A DNA stretch of 64,000 nucleotides from an uncultured Mediterranea sp. (GTDB taxonomy: Bacteria; Bacteroidota; Bacteroidia; Bacteroidales; Bacteroidaceae), in assembly GCA_945641355.1 (NCBI GenBank), contig CALZEQ010000004.1, positions 1-64,000 on the forward strand. Reading direction: 5' to 3'. Positions 43,238 to 53,392 of the stretch are shown here, piece after piece. Both the position numbers and the translations under genes were made by a program. The notes under the pieces are model-generated. The model ran no database searches, had not been told where the DNA came from, and saw only the letters and a list, made by a program, of their open reading frames with translations. The number at the start of each line of letters is the position of its first letter. Positions within the stretch are counted from its first letter, which is position 1.

Positions 43238-45838
43238 CTATTGCCGCAGCTGATACGTGCCGGCTTCATATTCCTGAGCCACGCTCTCTCCGGGCAACGT
43301 TACCGAAGCTGTAGCCCCCTGTGGTATGGTAAAGTTCCATATCCACTGGTCGCCTTCGTATCTCCATTCGCTTTTGATAAGTCCGGCAGCCGAATGATAG
43401 GCAGCCCGTACAAAGCCCAGCCGTCTGTCGGGGAACGGCTTCATCAGGATGTGGCGGAAGCCGGGTCGGGAAGTGTCGGCAGCGATGCCTGCCACACTTT
43501 TCCATATCCACTCACACACGCATCCATAGGCATAGTGATTGAAGCTGTTCATGCCGCTGGGTCCCATGCCGTACTCTTTCATGTAGCTGTTCCATCGTTC
43601 CCAGACAGTGGTAGCTCCGTTGTCCACCGAATAGAGCCAGCTGGGATTCCTGCGTTGCAGCAGCAATTCATAGGCAATGTCCTGCATACCGTTCTCCGTC
43701 AATGTGGCCATCAAGATAGAGGTTCCGAGGAAACCCGTCTGCAGGCAGTTGCCGTGATCGGCAAAGTTCTGACGCAACCGCTGTATCATACACTCTCGTG
43801 CCTCACCCTCCACCAACTTGTTCTTCAGTGCGAAGAGGGCCGGTGTCTGCATGGTGTCGAACAGCTGCTCCTTGAAGGTGCCGTCCGGATTCAGGAAACG
43901 TTCGTGCAGGTATTGCACGGCATTTGCTATCATGGCTTCGTATTTCTCCGTCGGACGACCGGTAGCCTGTGCCATGTCGCGCATGAGGCGTGCATCCATC
44001 AGCCAATAGCTGGCACCCAGGTAGTTCCAATAGGTGTATGCCTGAGGGGAAATCACCGTCCGTCCTGCGTTGTCTTGGATATAGATGCCCCCTCCACAGC
44101 TCTCTAACGGTTCGTAACTCAGCCAGTCGGCCCATTGGTAGTTACCGTTTTCACTGCTTAAGGCAGCATGGTCATAACAGGTCTCGTTGACATGATCGAT
44201 GAAGCGTTCCATGGCTTCCCAGTTCTCGTCGATGATGTCCGTGTCGGCAAACTGTTTCCATACAACCCAAGGTACTATCACACCGGCATCGGCCCAGCCC
44301 ACGCGCATCATCTCACTGGGAGAAGAGCCGTATTGTCCGAAAGGTGCCACGCCGGGGAATCCACCTGCAGAAGTCTGGGTATCACGCATATCACGCATCC
44401 ATTTGTGGAAGAAGAGGCGCGTATCGGCAAAGAAGGAACCGGTCTCTGCAAAGACTTGGGTATCGGCTGTCCAGCCCAAACGCTCGTTGCGTTGCGGGCA
44501 GTCGGTAGTGACAGAGAGGTAGTTGGAGCGTTGCCCCCACACTGTGTTCGAAATCAGTTGGTTGACTCCCGCATGACCCGTTTCCAAAGTGCCGGTCTCC
44601 ATCTGACGGGTGATGGAAGAAACCGGTATCGACTGAAGCGAACGGATGCGCACCTCGTCAGTAGCGGTGATGGAGACGTACCGATAGCCGAAGAAGGTAC
44701 ATTGGGGACGGTAAACAACGTATCCCTTGCTGTCGGCAAAAATGTAGCTGAGCTGCATACCGATGTCCGGAATGCGGAGATTACGCCGGTGGCAGCTGCC
44801 TTCGGGACCGTCCATACCACGTGCCTTTGCTCCGTTGCCATCGTTCAGCAGTTCGGCAGGCAAGCAAGTCAGCTTGGTATCAGCCGGGGCACTGAACTGA
44901 AACGAAGGAACGGCAGCACAGTTCTGACCGAAATCCACCACCAACGTTTCACCCGGCCGCACGACCAGCTCCTGACCAGACTGATACTCCCGGTCGACAA
45001 CCACCGTACCGTACGCCTCGTCGCTTTGGCCGGTCACCTCCTTCCATACGTATGCCTGTTGCGGATGCAGAGCCAGATCTTCGCGCAGATAGACCTCAGC
45101 CCCCTCCGAGGGAAGTATTTCGCCTTCAAACTCTCGATTCACCTCAGGGGTAGACAGCAACTGAGGCGTGTCATATCCCCGTGCGATGCGTGCATCGTAC
45201 TCCTCACCGTCAAAGATGGCGGCATGACGTACCGGGCCTGCCACACCGGCCTGCCAATCGGTACAGTTGGTACCATAACAACGGGTTGTACCATCGGCAA
45301 ACGTCAGGACAACCACACCACGGAAAGCCACTTTCTGTCCTACCATACCTTGGTGCCCACTGACTGTCACAATCTTGTCGGCCCACCAGCCGGGCGTGAC
45401 CTGTACGGCAAAGGTATTTTCGGCCTGCGGGTCAACGGCAAGTGCCTCCGTGACATCGTAAGTGAACGAACGTTTGGTTTTGGCATAATGGGTGAAGCCC
45501 GGCTTCAGAATCTCTTTCCCGACGGAGCGTCCGTTGACATAGAGCTGGTAGATGCCCAGACCGGTTGTGGTCCAGCGGGCATTCACCACTTTTTTTTCAT
45601 TCTTGAGTGTAGATACAAACCAGCTGGCTCCATCAGCTGCCCGTTCGTTGTCTCCTCCGATGATGCCGTCTACCACAGGTGCGTTGGCGGCAGAGATCCA
45701 TTGGGAGCAGCGCCATACGGTGTCGTTCATCGCTTCGGCACGCACCCCCACCACAGTTGATGGTGATGAACTGCATCCCGCCGTAACGGTTGCTACCAGA
45801 AGCAGTACCGATGCATAGTGAATCAGGTGTCTTTTCAT
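43238..45838 (-). CDS. Alpha-L-rhamnosidase (GH78-like)
   Basis: Lipoprotein signal; LYVNGRSVGKEILKPGFTHYAKTKRSFTYDVTEAL; SNTVWGQRSNYLSVTTDCPQRNERLGWTADTQVFAETG. Confidence 0.92.
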   Translation of the reverse strand: MKRHLIHYASVLLLVATVTAGCSSSPSTVVGVRAEAMNDTVWRCSQWISAANAPVVDGIIGGDNERAADGASWFVSTLKNEKKVVNARWTTTGLGIYQLYVNGRSVGKEILKPGFTHYAKTKRSFTYDVTEALAVDPQAENTFAVQVTPGWWADKIVTVSGHQGMVGQKVAFRGVVVLTFADGTTRCYGTNCTDWQAGVAGPVRHAAIFDGEEYDARIARGYDTPQLLSTPEVNREFEGEILPSEGAEVYLREDLALHPQQAYVWKEVTGQSDEAYGTVVVDREYQSGQELVVRPGETLVVDFGQNCAAVPSFQFSAPADTKLTCLPAELLNDGNGAKARGMDGPEGSCHRRNLRIPDIGMQLSYIFADSKGYVVYRPQCTFFGYRYVSITATDEVRIRSLQSIPVSSITRQMETGTLETGHAGVNQLISNTVWGQRSNYLSVTTDCPQRNERLGWTADTQVFAETGSFFADTRLFFHKWMRDMRDTQTSAGGFPGVAPFGQYGSSPSEMMRVGWADAGVIVPWVVWKQFADTDIIDENWEAMERFIDHVNETCYDHAALSSENGNYQWADWLSYEPLESCGGGIYIQDNAGRTVISPQAYTYWNYLGASYWLMDARLMRDMAQATGRPTEKYEAMIANAVQYLHERFLNPDGTFKEQLFDTMQTPALFALKNKLVEGEARECMIQRLRQNFADHGNCLQTGFLGTSILMATLTENGMQDIAYELLLQRRNPSWLYSVDNGATTVWERWNSYMKEYGMGPSGMNSFNHYAYGCVCEWIWKSVAGIAADTSRPGFRHILMKPFPDRRLGFVRAAYHSAAGLIKSEWRYEGDQWIWNFTIPQGATASVTLPGESVAQEYEAGTYQLRQ

Positions 45839-45880
45839 GGTGTTCGATTGTTTTTATTAAAGTATAGTACTCGTGAACTC

Positions 45881-46705
45881 TCAGAGGATAGCCTTCAGCT
45901 GCTCAGCCATCTGCGCCTGCACCTCTTGGGCAGCCCTACGTGAGGCTTCGGCAAAGCGTTCCGTCTTATCCACATAGATGATGCCCCGGCTGCTGTTGAC
46001 GATGAGTCCGCACTGGCTGTTCATTCCATACTTACAGACCTCTTCCAGCGAACCGCCTTGAGCTCCGATGCCGGGTACCAGCAGGAAGTGATTGGGCACA
46101 ATCTTGCGGATATCTTCAAAAGCACGTCCCTGTGTAGCACCTACCACATACATCATACGGTCGTCGCCTGCCCATTGCTGGCTCTTGCGCAGTACCTTCT
46201 CAAACAGGCGTTCGCCCTGCTCATCCGTCGTGAGCTGGAAGTCGTGACTGCCCTTGTTGCTGGTCAAAGCCAGCAGGATGACCCACTTGCCTTCGTAGGT
46301 AAGGAAGGGGGTGACGCTGTCTTCGCCCATATAGGGGGCTACCGTGACCGAGTCGATGTCCAATTCGTCAAAGAAAGTGCGTGCATACATGGCCGAGGTA
46401 TTGCCTATGTCGCCGCGTTTGGCATCTGCAATGATAAACTGGTCGGGGTACTGCTGCTTGATGTAGTTCACCGTCTTCTCGAAGGCCATCCATCCCTTCA
46501 CGCCCATGCTCTCGTAGAAAGCCAGATTGGGCTTATAGGCGATACACAGATCAGCAGTGGCATCGATGATTGCCTTATTAAATGCAAAGATAGGGTCTTC
46601 TTCCTTCAGCAGGTGCTCGGGAATCTTCTTGATGTCGGTGTCCAGACCTACGCAGAGAAAGCTCTGCTTTCTTTTTATGTTCTCAAATAAATCCTGTTTA
46701 TTCAT
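45881..46705 (-). CDS. pyrF: Orotidine 5'-phosphate decarboxylase
   Basis: [33 protein letters not shown]; 274 aa long-type. Confidence 0.95.
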   Translation of the reverse strand: MNKQDLFENIKRKQSFLCVGLDTDIKKIPEHLLKEEDPIFAFNKAIIDATADLCIAYKPNLAFYESMGVKGWMAFEKTVNYIKQQYPDQFIIADAKRGDIGNTSAMYARTFFDELDIDSVTVAPYMGEDSVTPFLTYEGKWVILLALTSNKGSHDFQLTTDEQGERLFEKVLRKSQQWAGDDRMMYVVGATQGRAFEDIRKIVPNHFLLVPGIGAQGGSLEEVCKYGMNSQCGLIVNSSRGIIYVDKTERFAEASRRAAQEVQAQMAEQLKAIL

Positions 46706-46725
46706 ATCGTCAATGATTAAATGTT

Positions 46726-46774
46726 ACTCGTAACTCATAACTTGTAGCTGGTAGCTCGTAACTCGTAGCTACCT
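46726..46774. repeat. Heptameric repeat array (R)CT(Y)GTA, about 7 units
   Basis: ACTCGTA ACTCATA ACTTGTA GCTGGTA GCTCGTA ACTCGTA GCTACCT. Confidence 0.85.
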
Positions 46775-47885
46775 ACAATTCACTCTCTTTCAGCCGCTCG
46801 GCATTCTCGGCCACGATGAGGTGGTCGATACAGTCCTGTATTTCTCCGTCCATGAAGGCGGCTAGATTATAAATGGTGTAATTGATGCGGTGGTCGGTGA
46901 TGCGCCCCTGCGGGTAGTTGTAGGTGCGAATCTTAGCTGAACGATCGCCGGTAGACACCATGGTCTTGCGCTTGGAGGCGATGTCGTCGATGTACTTCTG
47001 GTGCTCCTTGTCGTAGATAAAGGTACGCAGGCGCGAGAGGGCGCGTTCCTTGTTCTTGGGCTGGTCGCGCGTCTCGGTACACTCTATCAGTATCTCCTCC
47101 ACCACGCCGGTATTGGGGTTCTTCCAGTTGTAGCGCAGGCGCACGCCCGACTCCACCTTGTTGACGTTCTGTCCGCCGGCACCTCCACTACGGAAGGTGT
47201 CCCACTTGATTTCGCCTTCGTTGATAACCACATCAAACTCTTCGGCCTCGGGCAGTACAGCCACCGAAGCGGCGGAAGTGTGTACACGTCCCTGTGTTTC
47301 GGTAGCCGGTACCCGCTGCACGCGATGTACGCCCGATTCGTATTTCAGGGTACCATACACATTGTCGCCCGTCACCGAGCAGATGATTTCCTTGAATCCA
47401 CCGGCAGCCCCCTCGTTGGCACTGGAAACTTCCAGATGCCAGCCTTTGATGTCGCAGTACTTGCTGTACATACGGAAGAGGTCGCCGGCAAAGATAGCGG
47501 CCTCATCCCCTCCCGTGCCGCCTCGTATTTCGAGGATGGCATTACGGCTGTCCTGCGGGTCGGCAGGGACGAGCAGCAGCTTGATTCTTTCTTCCAGTTC
47601 TGGCTGGCGTGTCTGACACACATCCAGTTCTTCACGTGCCATTTCGCGCATTTCAGGGTCGGTCTCATTGGCGATGATGTCCTTTGCCTCTTCGATGCCG
47701 CTGAGTACCTGCATGTACTCCTTTCGTGCTTCCATCAGGTCGCCCAGCTCCTTGTACTCTTTGGTAAGCTTGACGTAACGTTTCTGATCAGCGATTACGG
47801 CCGGGTCGGTAATCAAAGTAGACACCTCCTCAAAGCGGGCGACGAGGCTGTCCAGCTTTTCTAATATTGTATTGTTGTCTGCCAT
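46773..47885 (-). CDS. prfA: Peptide chain release factor 1
   Basis: RGTGGDEAAIFAGDLFRMY; FRSGGAGGQNVNKVESGVRL (GGQ). Confidence 0.96.
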   Translation of the reverse strand: MADNNTILEKLDSLVARFEEVSTLITDPAVIADQKRYVKLTKEYKELGDLMEARKEYMQVLSGIEEAKDIIANETDPEMREMAREELDVCQTRQPELEERIKLLLVPADPQDSRNAILEIRGGTGGDEAAIFAGDLFRMYSKYCDIKGWHLEVSSANEGAAGGFKEIICSVTGDNVYGTLKYESGVHRVQRVPATETQGRVHTSAASVAVLPEAEEFDVVINEGEIKWDTFRSGGAGGQNVNKVESGVRLRYNWKNPNTGVVEEILIECTETRDQPKNKERALSRLRTFIYDKEHQKYIDDIASKRKTMVSTGDRSAKIRTYNYPQGRITDHRINYTIYNLAAFMDGEIQDCIDHLIVAENAERLKESEL

Positions 47886-47890
47886 ATTTA

Positions 47891-48094
47891 TTATTCAGCC
47901 AATCTTCTAATCCATTTATATTTTAAAGTTGCCATCCGGTAGGTAATCACTACCCATCCCATCAGGGCAAGTATGCCGATGCCTTTGCGCAGGAAGTTTC
48001 TTTCTCCCCACGTGTCCATTAGGAAGGTGAACATGCCCAGCAGGCAGGACATGCCTATCAATACGCAGAGGCTGACGATGAATTTCTTCTTCAT
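47891..48094 (-). CDS. Small two-TM membrane protein
   Basis: 67 aa MKKKFIVSLCVLIG...GWVVITYRMATLKYKWIRRLAE; paralogous to 48149 ORF. Confidence 0.7.
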   Translation of the reverse strand: MKKKFIVSLCVLIGMSCLLGMFTFLMDTWGERNFLRKGIGILALMGWVVITYRMATLKYKWIRRLAE

Positions 48095-48148
48095 GTCTAA
48101 TGAATAGGGTTATAGTGTATTCTCCTTCTCCATCATAGATCTTTCAGA

Positions 48149-48352
48149 TTACTTGCAAAGATAATTGGCCCAACGGTACTGGCGGGTCACGATGTTGAAC
48201 GTAATGACCAGCCAACCGATGGAACCGAGCATGAACATGATGTCGCGCAACGAGAAGCGACGGGCCTCAATCAGCAGCCACGACTCATAGCCCATATAGA
48301 CCGCGATACATACACTGGCCATGCAGCACAGAAAATAGATAAGTTTACGCAT
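48149..48352 (-). CDS. Small two-TM membrane protein (paralog)
   Basis: 67 aa MRKLIYFLCCMASVC...GWLVITFNIVTRQYRWANYLCK; start corrected to 48352. Confidence 0.7.
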   Translation of the reverse strand: MRKLIYFLCCMASVCIAVYMGYESWLLIEARRFSLRDIMFMLGSIGWLVITFNIVTRQYRWANYLCK

Positions 48353-48380
48353 ACTTGTAACTTGTAGCTCGTAGCTATAG
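48353..48380. repeat. Heptameric repeat array (R)CT(Y)GTA
   Basis: ACTTGTA ACTTGTA GCTCGTA GCTATAG, immediately upstream of the 48352 start codon. Confidence 0.75.
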
Positions 48381-48410
48381 AGCGGAAGATTTTCCGCCCC
48401 TACCGATAGC

Positions 48411-49580
48411 TCAATACACAAACTCCCCGAACTCACTCTTGATGACCAGCTCCTTCTTGTCGCTCTCCTCGATGCGACCGATGACCTGCGCGTCGATGTT
48501 GAAGATCTTCGAGATGGCAATCACCTCTTCGGCATGTTCGGGCGACAAATAGACTTCCAGGCGATGGCCCATGTTGAACACTTTGTACATCTCTGCCCAA
48601 TCTGTATCGCTCTGCTCCTTGATGGTGCGGAACAGGGGCGGTACGGGGAAAAGGTTGTCCTTGATGACACGGCAGTTGTCGCCTACAAAGTGCAGCACCT
48701 TGGTCTGTGCGCCACCGGAGCAATGCACCATGCCATGAATCTGCGGACGCAGGGCATCGAGCAGTTTCTTGACCACCGGGGCATAGGTGCGGGTAGGCGA
48801 CAGCACCAGCTTGCCTGCATCCAGCGGACTGCCCTCTACGGGATCGGTCAGCTTCAGTCCACCGCTGTACACCAGTTCATCGGGCACGGCCTTATCGAAA
48901 CTCTCCGGATACTTCTCGGCCAGGTACTTGGCAAACACATCGTGGCGGGCCGAGGTCAGTCCGTTGCTGCCCATGCCGCCGTTGTACTCTTTCTCGTAGG
49001 TAGCCTGTCCGTAGGATGCGAGGCCTACGATGACATCGCCCGGACGGATGTTGGCATTGTTGATGACATCACTGCGCTTCATGCGGCAGGTCACTGTACT
49101 GTCCACAATGATGGTGCGTACCAGGTCGCCCACGTCGGCCGTCTCGCCGCCGGTGGCATATACGCCTACGCCCATCTCACGCAGTTCGGCCAGCAGTTCG
49201 TCCGTACCGTTGATGATGGCGGAAATCACCTCTCCCGGCACCAGCAGTTTGTTGCGTCCGATGGTGGAAGAGACCAGGATATTGTCCACGGCTCCCACAC
49301 AAAGCAGGTCATCAATGTTCATGATGAGTGCATCTTGTGCGATGCCTTTCCATACGCTCAGGTCGCCCGTCTCCTTCCAATACATATAGGCCAGGCTCGA
49401 TTTGGTGCCTGCGCCGTCGGCGTGCATGATGTTGCAATACTCGGGGTCACCTCCCAGAATGTCGGGAATGATTTTGCAGAAGGCTTGCGGGAAAATGCCT
49501 TTGTCGATGTTCTTGATGGCGTTGTGCACATCCTCTTTCGATGCGCTTACACCACGCATCATGTATCGTTGGTTACTCAT
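48411..49580 (-). CDS. purM: Phosphoribosylformylglycinamidine cyclo-ligase-like (AIR synthase)
   Basis: ADGAGTKSSLAYMYWKETGDLSVWKGIAQDALIMNIDDLLCVGA; GGETADVGDLVRT. Confidence 0.88.
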   Translation of the reverse strand: MSNQRYMMRGVSASKEDVHNAIKNIDKGIFPQAFCKIIPDILGGDPEYCNIMHADGAGTKSSLAYMYWKETGDLSVWKGIAQDALIMNIDDLLCVGAVDNILVSSTIGRNKLLVPGEVISAIINGTDELLAELREMGVGVYATGGETADVGDLVRTIIVDSTVTCRMKRSDVINNANIRPGDVIVGLASYGQATYEKEYNGGMGSNGLTSARHDVFAKYLAEKYPESFDKAVPDELVYSGGLKLTDPVEGSPLDAGKLVLSPTRTYAPVVKKLLDALRPQIHGMVHCSGGAQTKVLHFVGDNCRVIKDNLFPVPPLFRTIKEQSDTDWAEMYKVFNMGHRLEVYLSPEHAEEVIAISKIFNIDAQVIGRIEESDKKELVIKSEFGEFVY

Positions 49581-49814
49581 GAGTTGAAAGTTTATATTCC
49601 ATTGATTCCGCAAATATACAGCTATTTTTTCAGATTCCCGTACACCGTATTTATTTATTTCAATTTGATTGGTTGTCCGAAAGCTACTGTGACGGACGCA
49701 AAGCGAACGATGAACGACCCGGCAGCAGACAAGTGCTGCACATTTACGCTATCTATTATTTTCGCCGAAGTCCATCCGGAACTTGGTTCAGCCCTATCCT
49801 TAGGTTGAACGGTA

Positions 49815-49858
49815 ACTAAGTATACGACTGAAACAAACTAAGAACAGGACTGAAAGGA
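49815..49858. repeat. 22-nt-spaced direct repeat (2 units)
   Basis: ACTAAGTATACGACTGAAACAA / ACTAAGAACAGGACTGAAAGGA. Confidence 0.55.
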
Positions 49859-49963
49859 CATCTGCCTACAAGCGCTCTCGTCCGGCGAAGGAGGGGAAGG
49901 CACTCGCAGTACCTTCCCGGGGAGATGAAAAGAGGAGCCGACAGGTTGAAAAAAGATTCAAAA

Positions 49964-50000
49964 CGGTGCGACAATTGTCCCATGACACAATTTTACACCG
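49964..50000. promoter_or_regulatory. Nested dyad upstream of susC, candidate operator
   Basis: CGGTG-N4-AATTGT-N8-ACAATT-N3-CACCG. Confidence 0.5.
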
Positions 50001-50140
50001 ATTATAAACTATTTTAACAGGAGGTAGAAAGCTGTAAATGAACATGTTTAAACTTCGGAATCGAGCCCCGGAAGGCTGCTGTCGGCCGGGCGCGAAGTGA
50101 GATTTTAATAACTAACTTTTTTAATCTTAATTTATTTACG

Positions 50141-53100
50141 ATGAAGATACGAAAGATCTTTAATTGTATGGACAGACTGAGAGGCTCTGTAGCCTTTGTC
50201 GTCAGTTTGTTGCTTTGCCTCAATGCGCAACTGCTCTTTGCGCAAGGTATTCATGTAAAAGGTGTGGTAAACGATGCACTTGGCCCGGTGATTGGTGCCA
50301 GTGTCGTTGAAAAAGGCAACACAGGTAACGGTACCATTACCGACATTGACGGTAATTTCTCGCTTCAGGTACCTGCCAATGCCACCATCGTGATTAGTTT
50401 CATTGGTTATAAGACGCAAGAGATTCCTGTGAACGGGCAGAAATCGCTTACCGTACAACTGGTTGAAGACAGCGAAATGCTGGAAGAGGTAGTGGTTGTA
50501 GGTTACGGTACGATGCGTAAGAAGGACCTGACCGGTTCGGTTGTACAAATCAATCCGGACAAGATTGCCGACCAGAATCCCGGTTCTGTACAAGACCTGT
50601 TGCGTGGTACGCCCGGTCTGCAGATCGGTTTCGATTCATCGGCCAAGGGCAGCGGTGCTTCCATCCAGCTGCGCGGTCAGAACTCTCTGTATACCGAAGG
50701 CAGTCATAACTCTCCGCTCATCATCCTCGACGGTATGGCCTTCAACGGCGAACTCTCTGAAATCAACCCCGATGACATCGGTCAGATTGACGTGCTGAAA
50801 GATGCCTCTTCGGCTGCCATCTACGGTGCCAAGGCTGCCAGCGGTGTGCTGATCATCACGACCAAGAAGGGTAAGGAAGGCAAGCCGACCATCAACGTCA
50901 GCGCCAATTTGGCTGCCAACACCAAATCTGCTTACCGCGACGTGTTCAGCCCGTCAGAGTACATGACCTACCGCGAAGACTGGTTCAAGGCTACGACATA
51001 CGGCTACGATGCCAACGGCAATTGGGGATATTACGGTGTAGAGAGCGGTGTTCCTGCCGGCTACTACGACCACTACAGCAACCTGTCGAAATATGGCATC
51101 ACCAGCGACCAGTGAGCCAGCACAGGCGCCAAGACGCTGGCTGCCGGTGAAAGCCTCGAATCGCTGTACGCATGTCGTATGGGTCTGGATGCCGATGCCG
51201 CTCTGGTAATGGCGAACTACCTGGCCGGACGTACCTATAACTGGGAAGACGCTACGTTCCGCACGGGCTTCAACCAAGACTACAACGCCAGCATTTCGGG
51301 TGCTACCGACAAGGTGAACTACTACCTGAGTTTCGGCTACCTGAGAAACCAAGGCGCCATCCAAGGCGATGACTATCATGCTTTCCGTTCGAACATGAAG
51401 CTGAATGCCAAGATTGCCGACTGGCTGGAGGTAGGTGCCAACATCAACTTCCAGGACCGCAGCGATGAGTCCAACCCCGTTCCACTGGGCAGCAACTACT
51501 GGGACAACAACCAGCTGCGCGAATCGCCCTACGAACTGCGTTATGATGAGGATGGCAACGAACTGCAATATCCGCGTAGCGGCAACCCCACCAATGGCGG
51601 TTACAACTACCACTTCAACGTGCAGTACGAGGATCTGGAGAAGGGTTACACCACATTGAATACCATCTTCAACGCCAAGGTGACGCTGCCTTTGGGCATC
51701 ACTTATCAGTTCAACATCGCTCCGCGCTTCCAGTGGTTCTACGACCGCTACTTCATGTCGTCCGAACTGCCGGGTAGCGTAGCCTCCCAACGCGGTGTCA
51801 ACCGCAACAGTTCGAAGACGTTTGACTGGTCGCTCAACAACACCCTGACCTGGGAGAAGTTCTTCGACAAGCACCACTTCACCGTGACGCTGGTACAAGA
51901 GGCCGAGGAGAACCGCTACTGGTACGACCAAATCTATGCCCGCAACATCACGCCGACCGATGCCCTAGGCTTCCACTACGTCAGCGGTGCCACAATGAGC
52001 CAGAGTTCTATCTACACCAGTGACACGCACGATACAGCGGCTGCCTACCTGGGCCGTGTATTCTATGGCTACAACGACCGCTATATGCTGACGGCTACGG
52101 TACGCCGCGACGGTTACTCCGCCTTCGGTTCCAACAACCCGTGGGCTACCTTCTGGTCACTCGGCGGCAGCTGGGTATTCTCGGAAGAGAAGTTTGTAGA
52201 TCTGCCCTGGCTGAACACCGGTAAACTGCGTGTATCGTACGGTACGAACGGTAACCGCTCACTGGCCAATACCTACCTGGCCCTCTCCGACCTGACCGAT
52301 GGCGGTGTAATGGGATATTACGCCAACGGTACACCGGTCGTCATCCAGGCTCTGCAGATCAACCGTCTGGGCAACCCCAACCTGGAGTGGGAAAAGACAA
52401 CTGCCTACAACGTAGGTCTGGACTTCGCCGTCCTTGACTATCGCCTGACCGGTAGCGTGGAATGGTACTTCAAGAAAACGCACGATATGATCATGAACCA
52501 GCGTCTGCCTAACTTCACCGGATTCAGCAGCATCACCACCAACCTGGGTGAGGTGACCAACTCCGGTATCGAAATCACGTTGAACTCACGCAACATCGAC
52601 CGTCCCAACTTTACGTGGAACACCACATTGGGCTTCTCATACAACAAGAACCGTATCAATCACCTCTACTATGAGTACGACGAGAACGGCAAGGAAATCA
52701 ACGATACCGACAACGGATGGTACATAGGCCACCCCGTAGGTGAAATTTGGTATTGGGAGACCGACGGCATCTGGCAGCTGGACGAAGCAGCCGAGGCTGC
52801 CAAGGTGAACCAGAAGCCGGGTGACCCGAAGGTAATCAACCACTATACGGCCGACGACAAGGCTGACGGCACACCCGTCTACAACGACAACGACAAGGTC
52901 TATCTGGGCACTACCAATCCTCCCATCTACTGGAACATGCGCCACGATTTCACCTTCTTCAAGAACTGGACATTCGCCTTCTCCATGTACTCATACATGG
53001 GTCACAAGAGCCTTTCCAGCGATTATCTGAACGGCGACAACTCGGGTTCGATGTTCACCAACACATGCAACACCTACAAGAAAGAGTATTGGACACCCGA

Positions 53101-53377
53101 CAATCCGACCAATGACTATGCCCGCCTGAACGCAGTAGGCCCCAGCGGCTGTACCGGTGTAATGAAGCTCTACAACCGCAGCTTCGTCCGCCTGGACAAC
53201 ATCACCATCGGCTACACACTGCCCAAGAAGCTGACACAGAAGTTCATGATCGACCGTGTTCACCTCACAGCAGGTATCAACAACGTACTTACCATCGACA
53301 GTTGGGAATATGGCGACCCCGAAACAGGTGGCTTTGCCAACCGTCAGTTCCAATTTGGTATCAATGTCACACTCTAA
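50141..53377 (+). pseudogene. SusC/RagA-family TonB-dependent receptor interrupted by in-frame TGA at 51113-51115
   Basis: CarboxypepD_reg (IHVKGVVNDALGPVIGASVVEKG), TonB box/plug region (VVVVGYGTMRKKDLTGSV), barrel to LTIDSWEYGDPETGGFANRQFQFGINVTL; both ORFs share the same frame. Confidence 0.9.
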
Positions 53378-53392
53378 AAACGTAAATTCACT

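Noticed and set aside
44168-45760. 530-aa plus-strand ORF opposite GH78
   Set aside because: Antisense of a recognisable rhamnosidase; no recognisable domain.
51113-51115. Selenocysteine or genetic-code recoding at the susC TGA
   Set aside because: No reason for selenocysteine in SusC, other genes in the window show no excess of in-frame TGA, and a TGG-to-TGA change is simpler.
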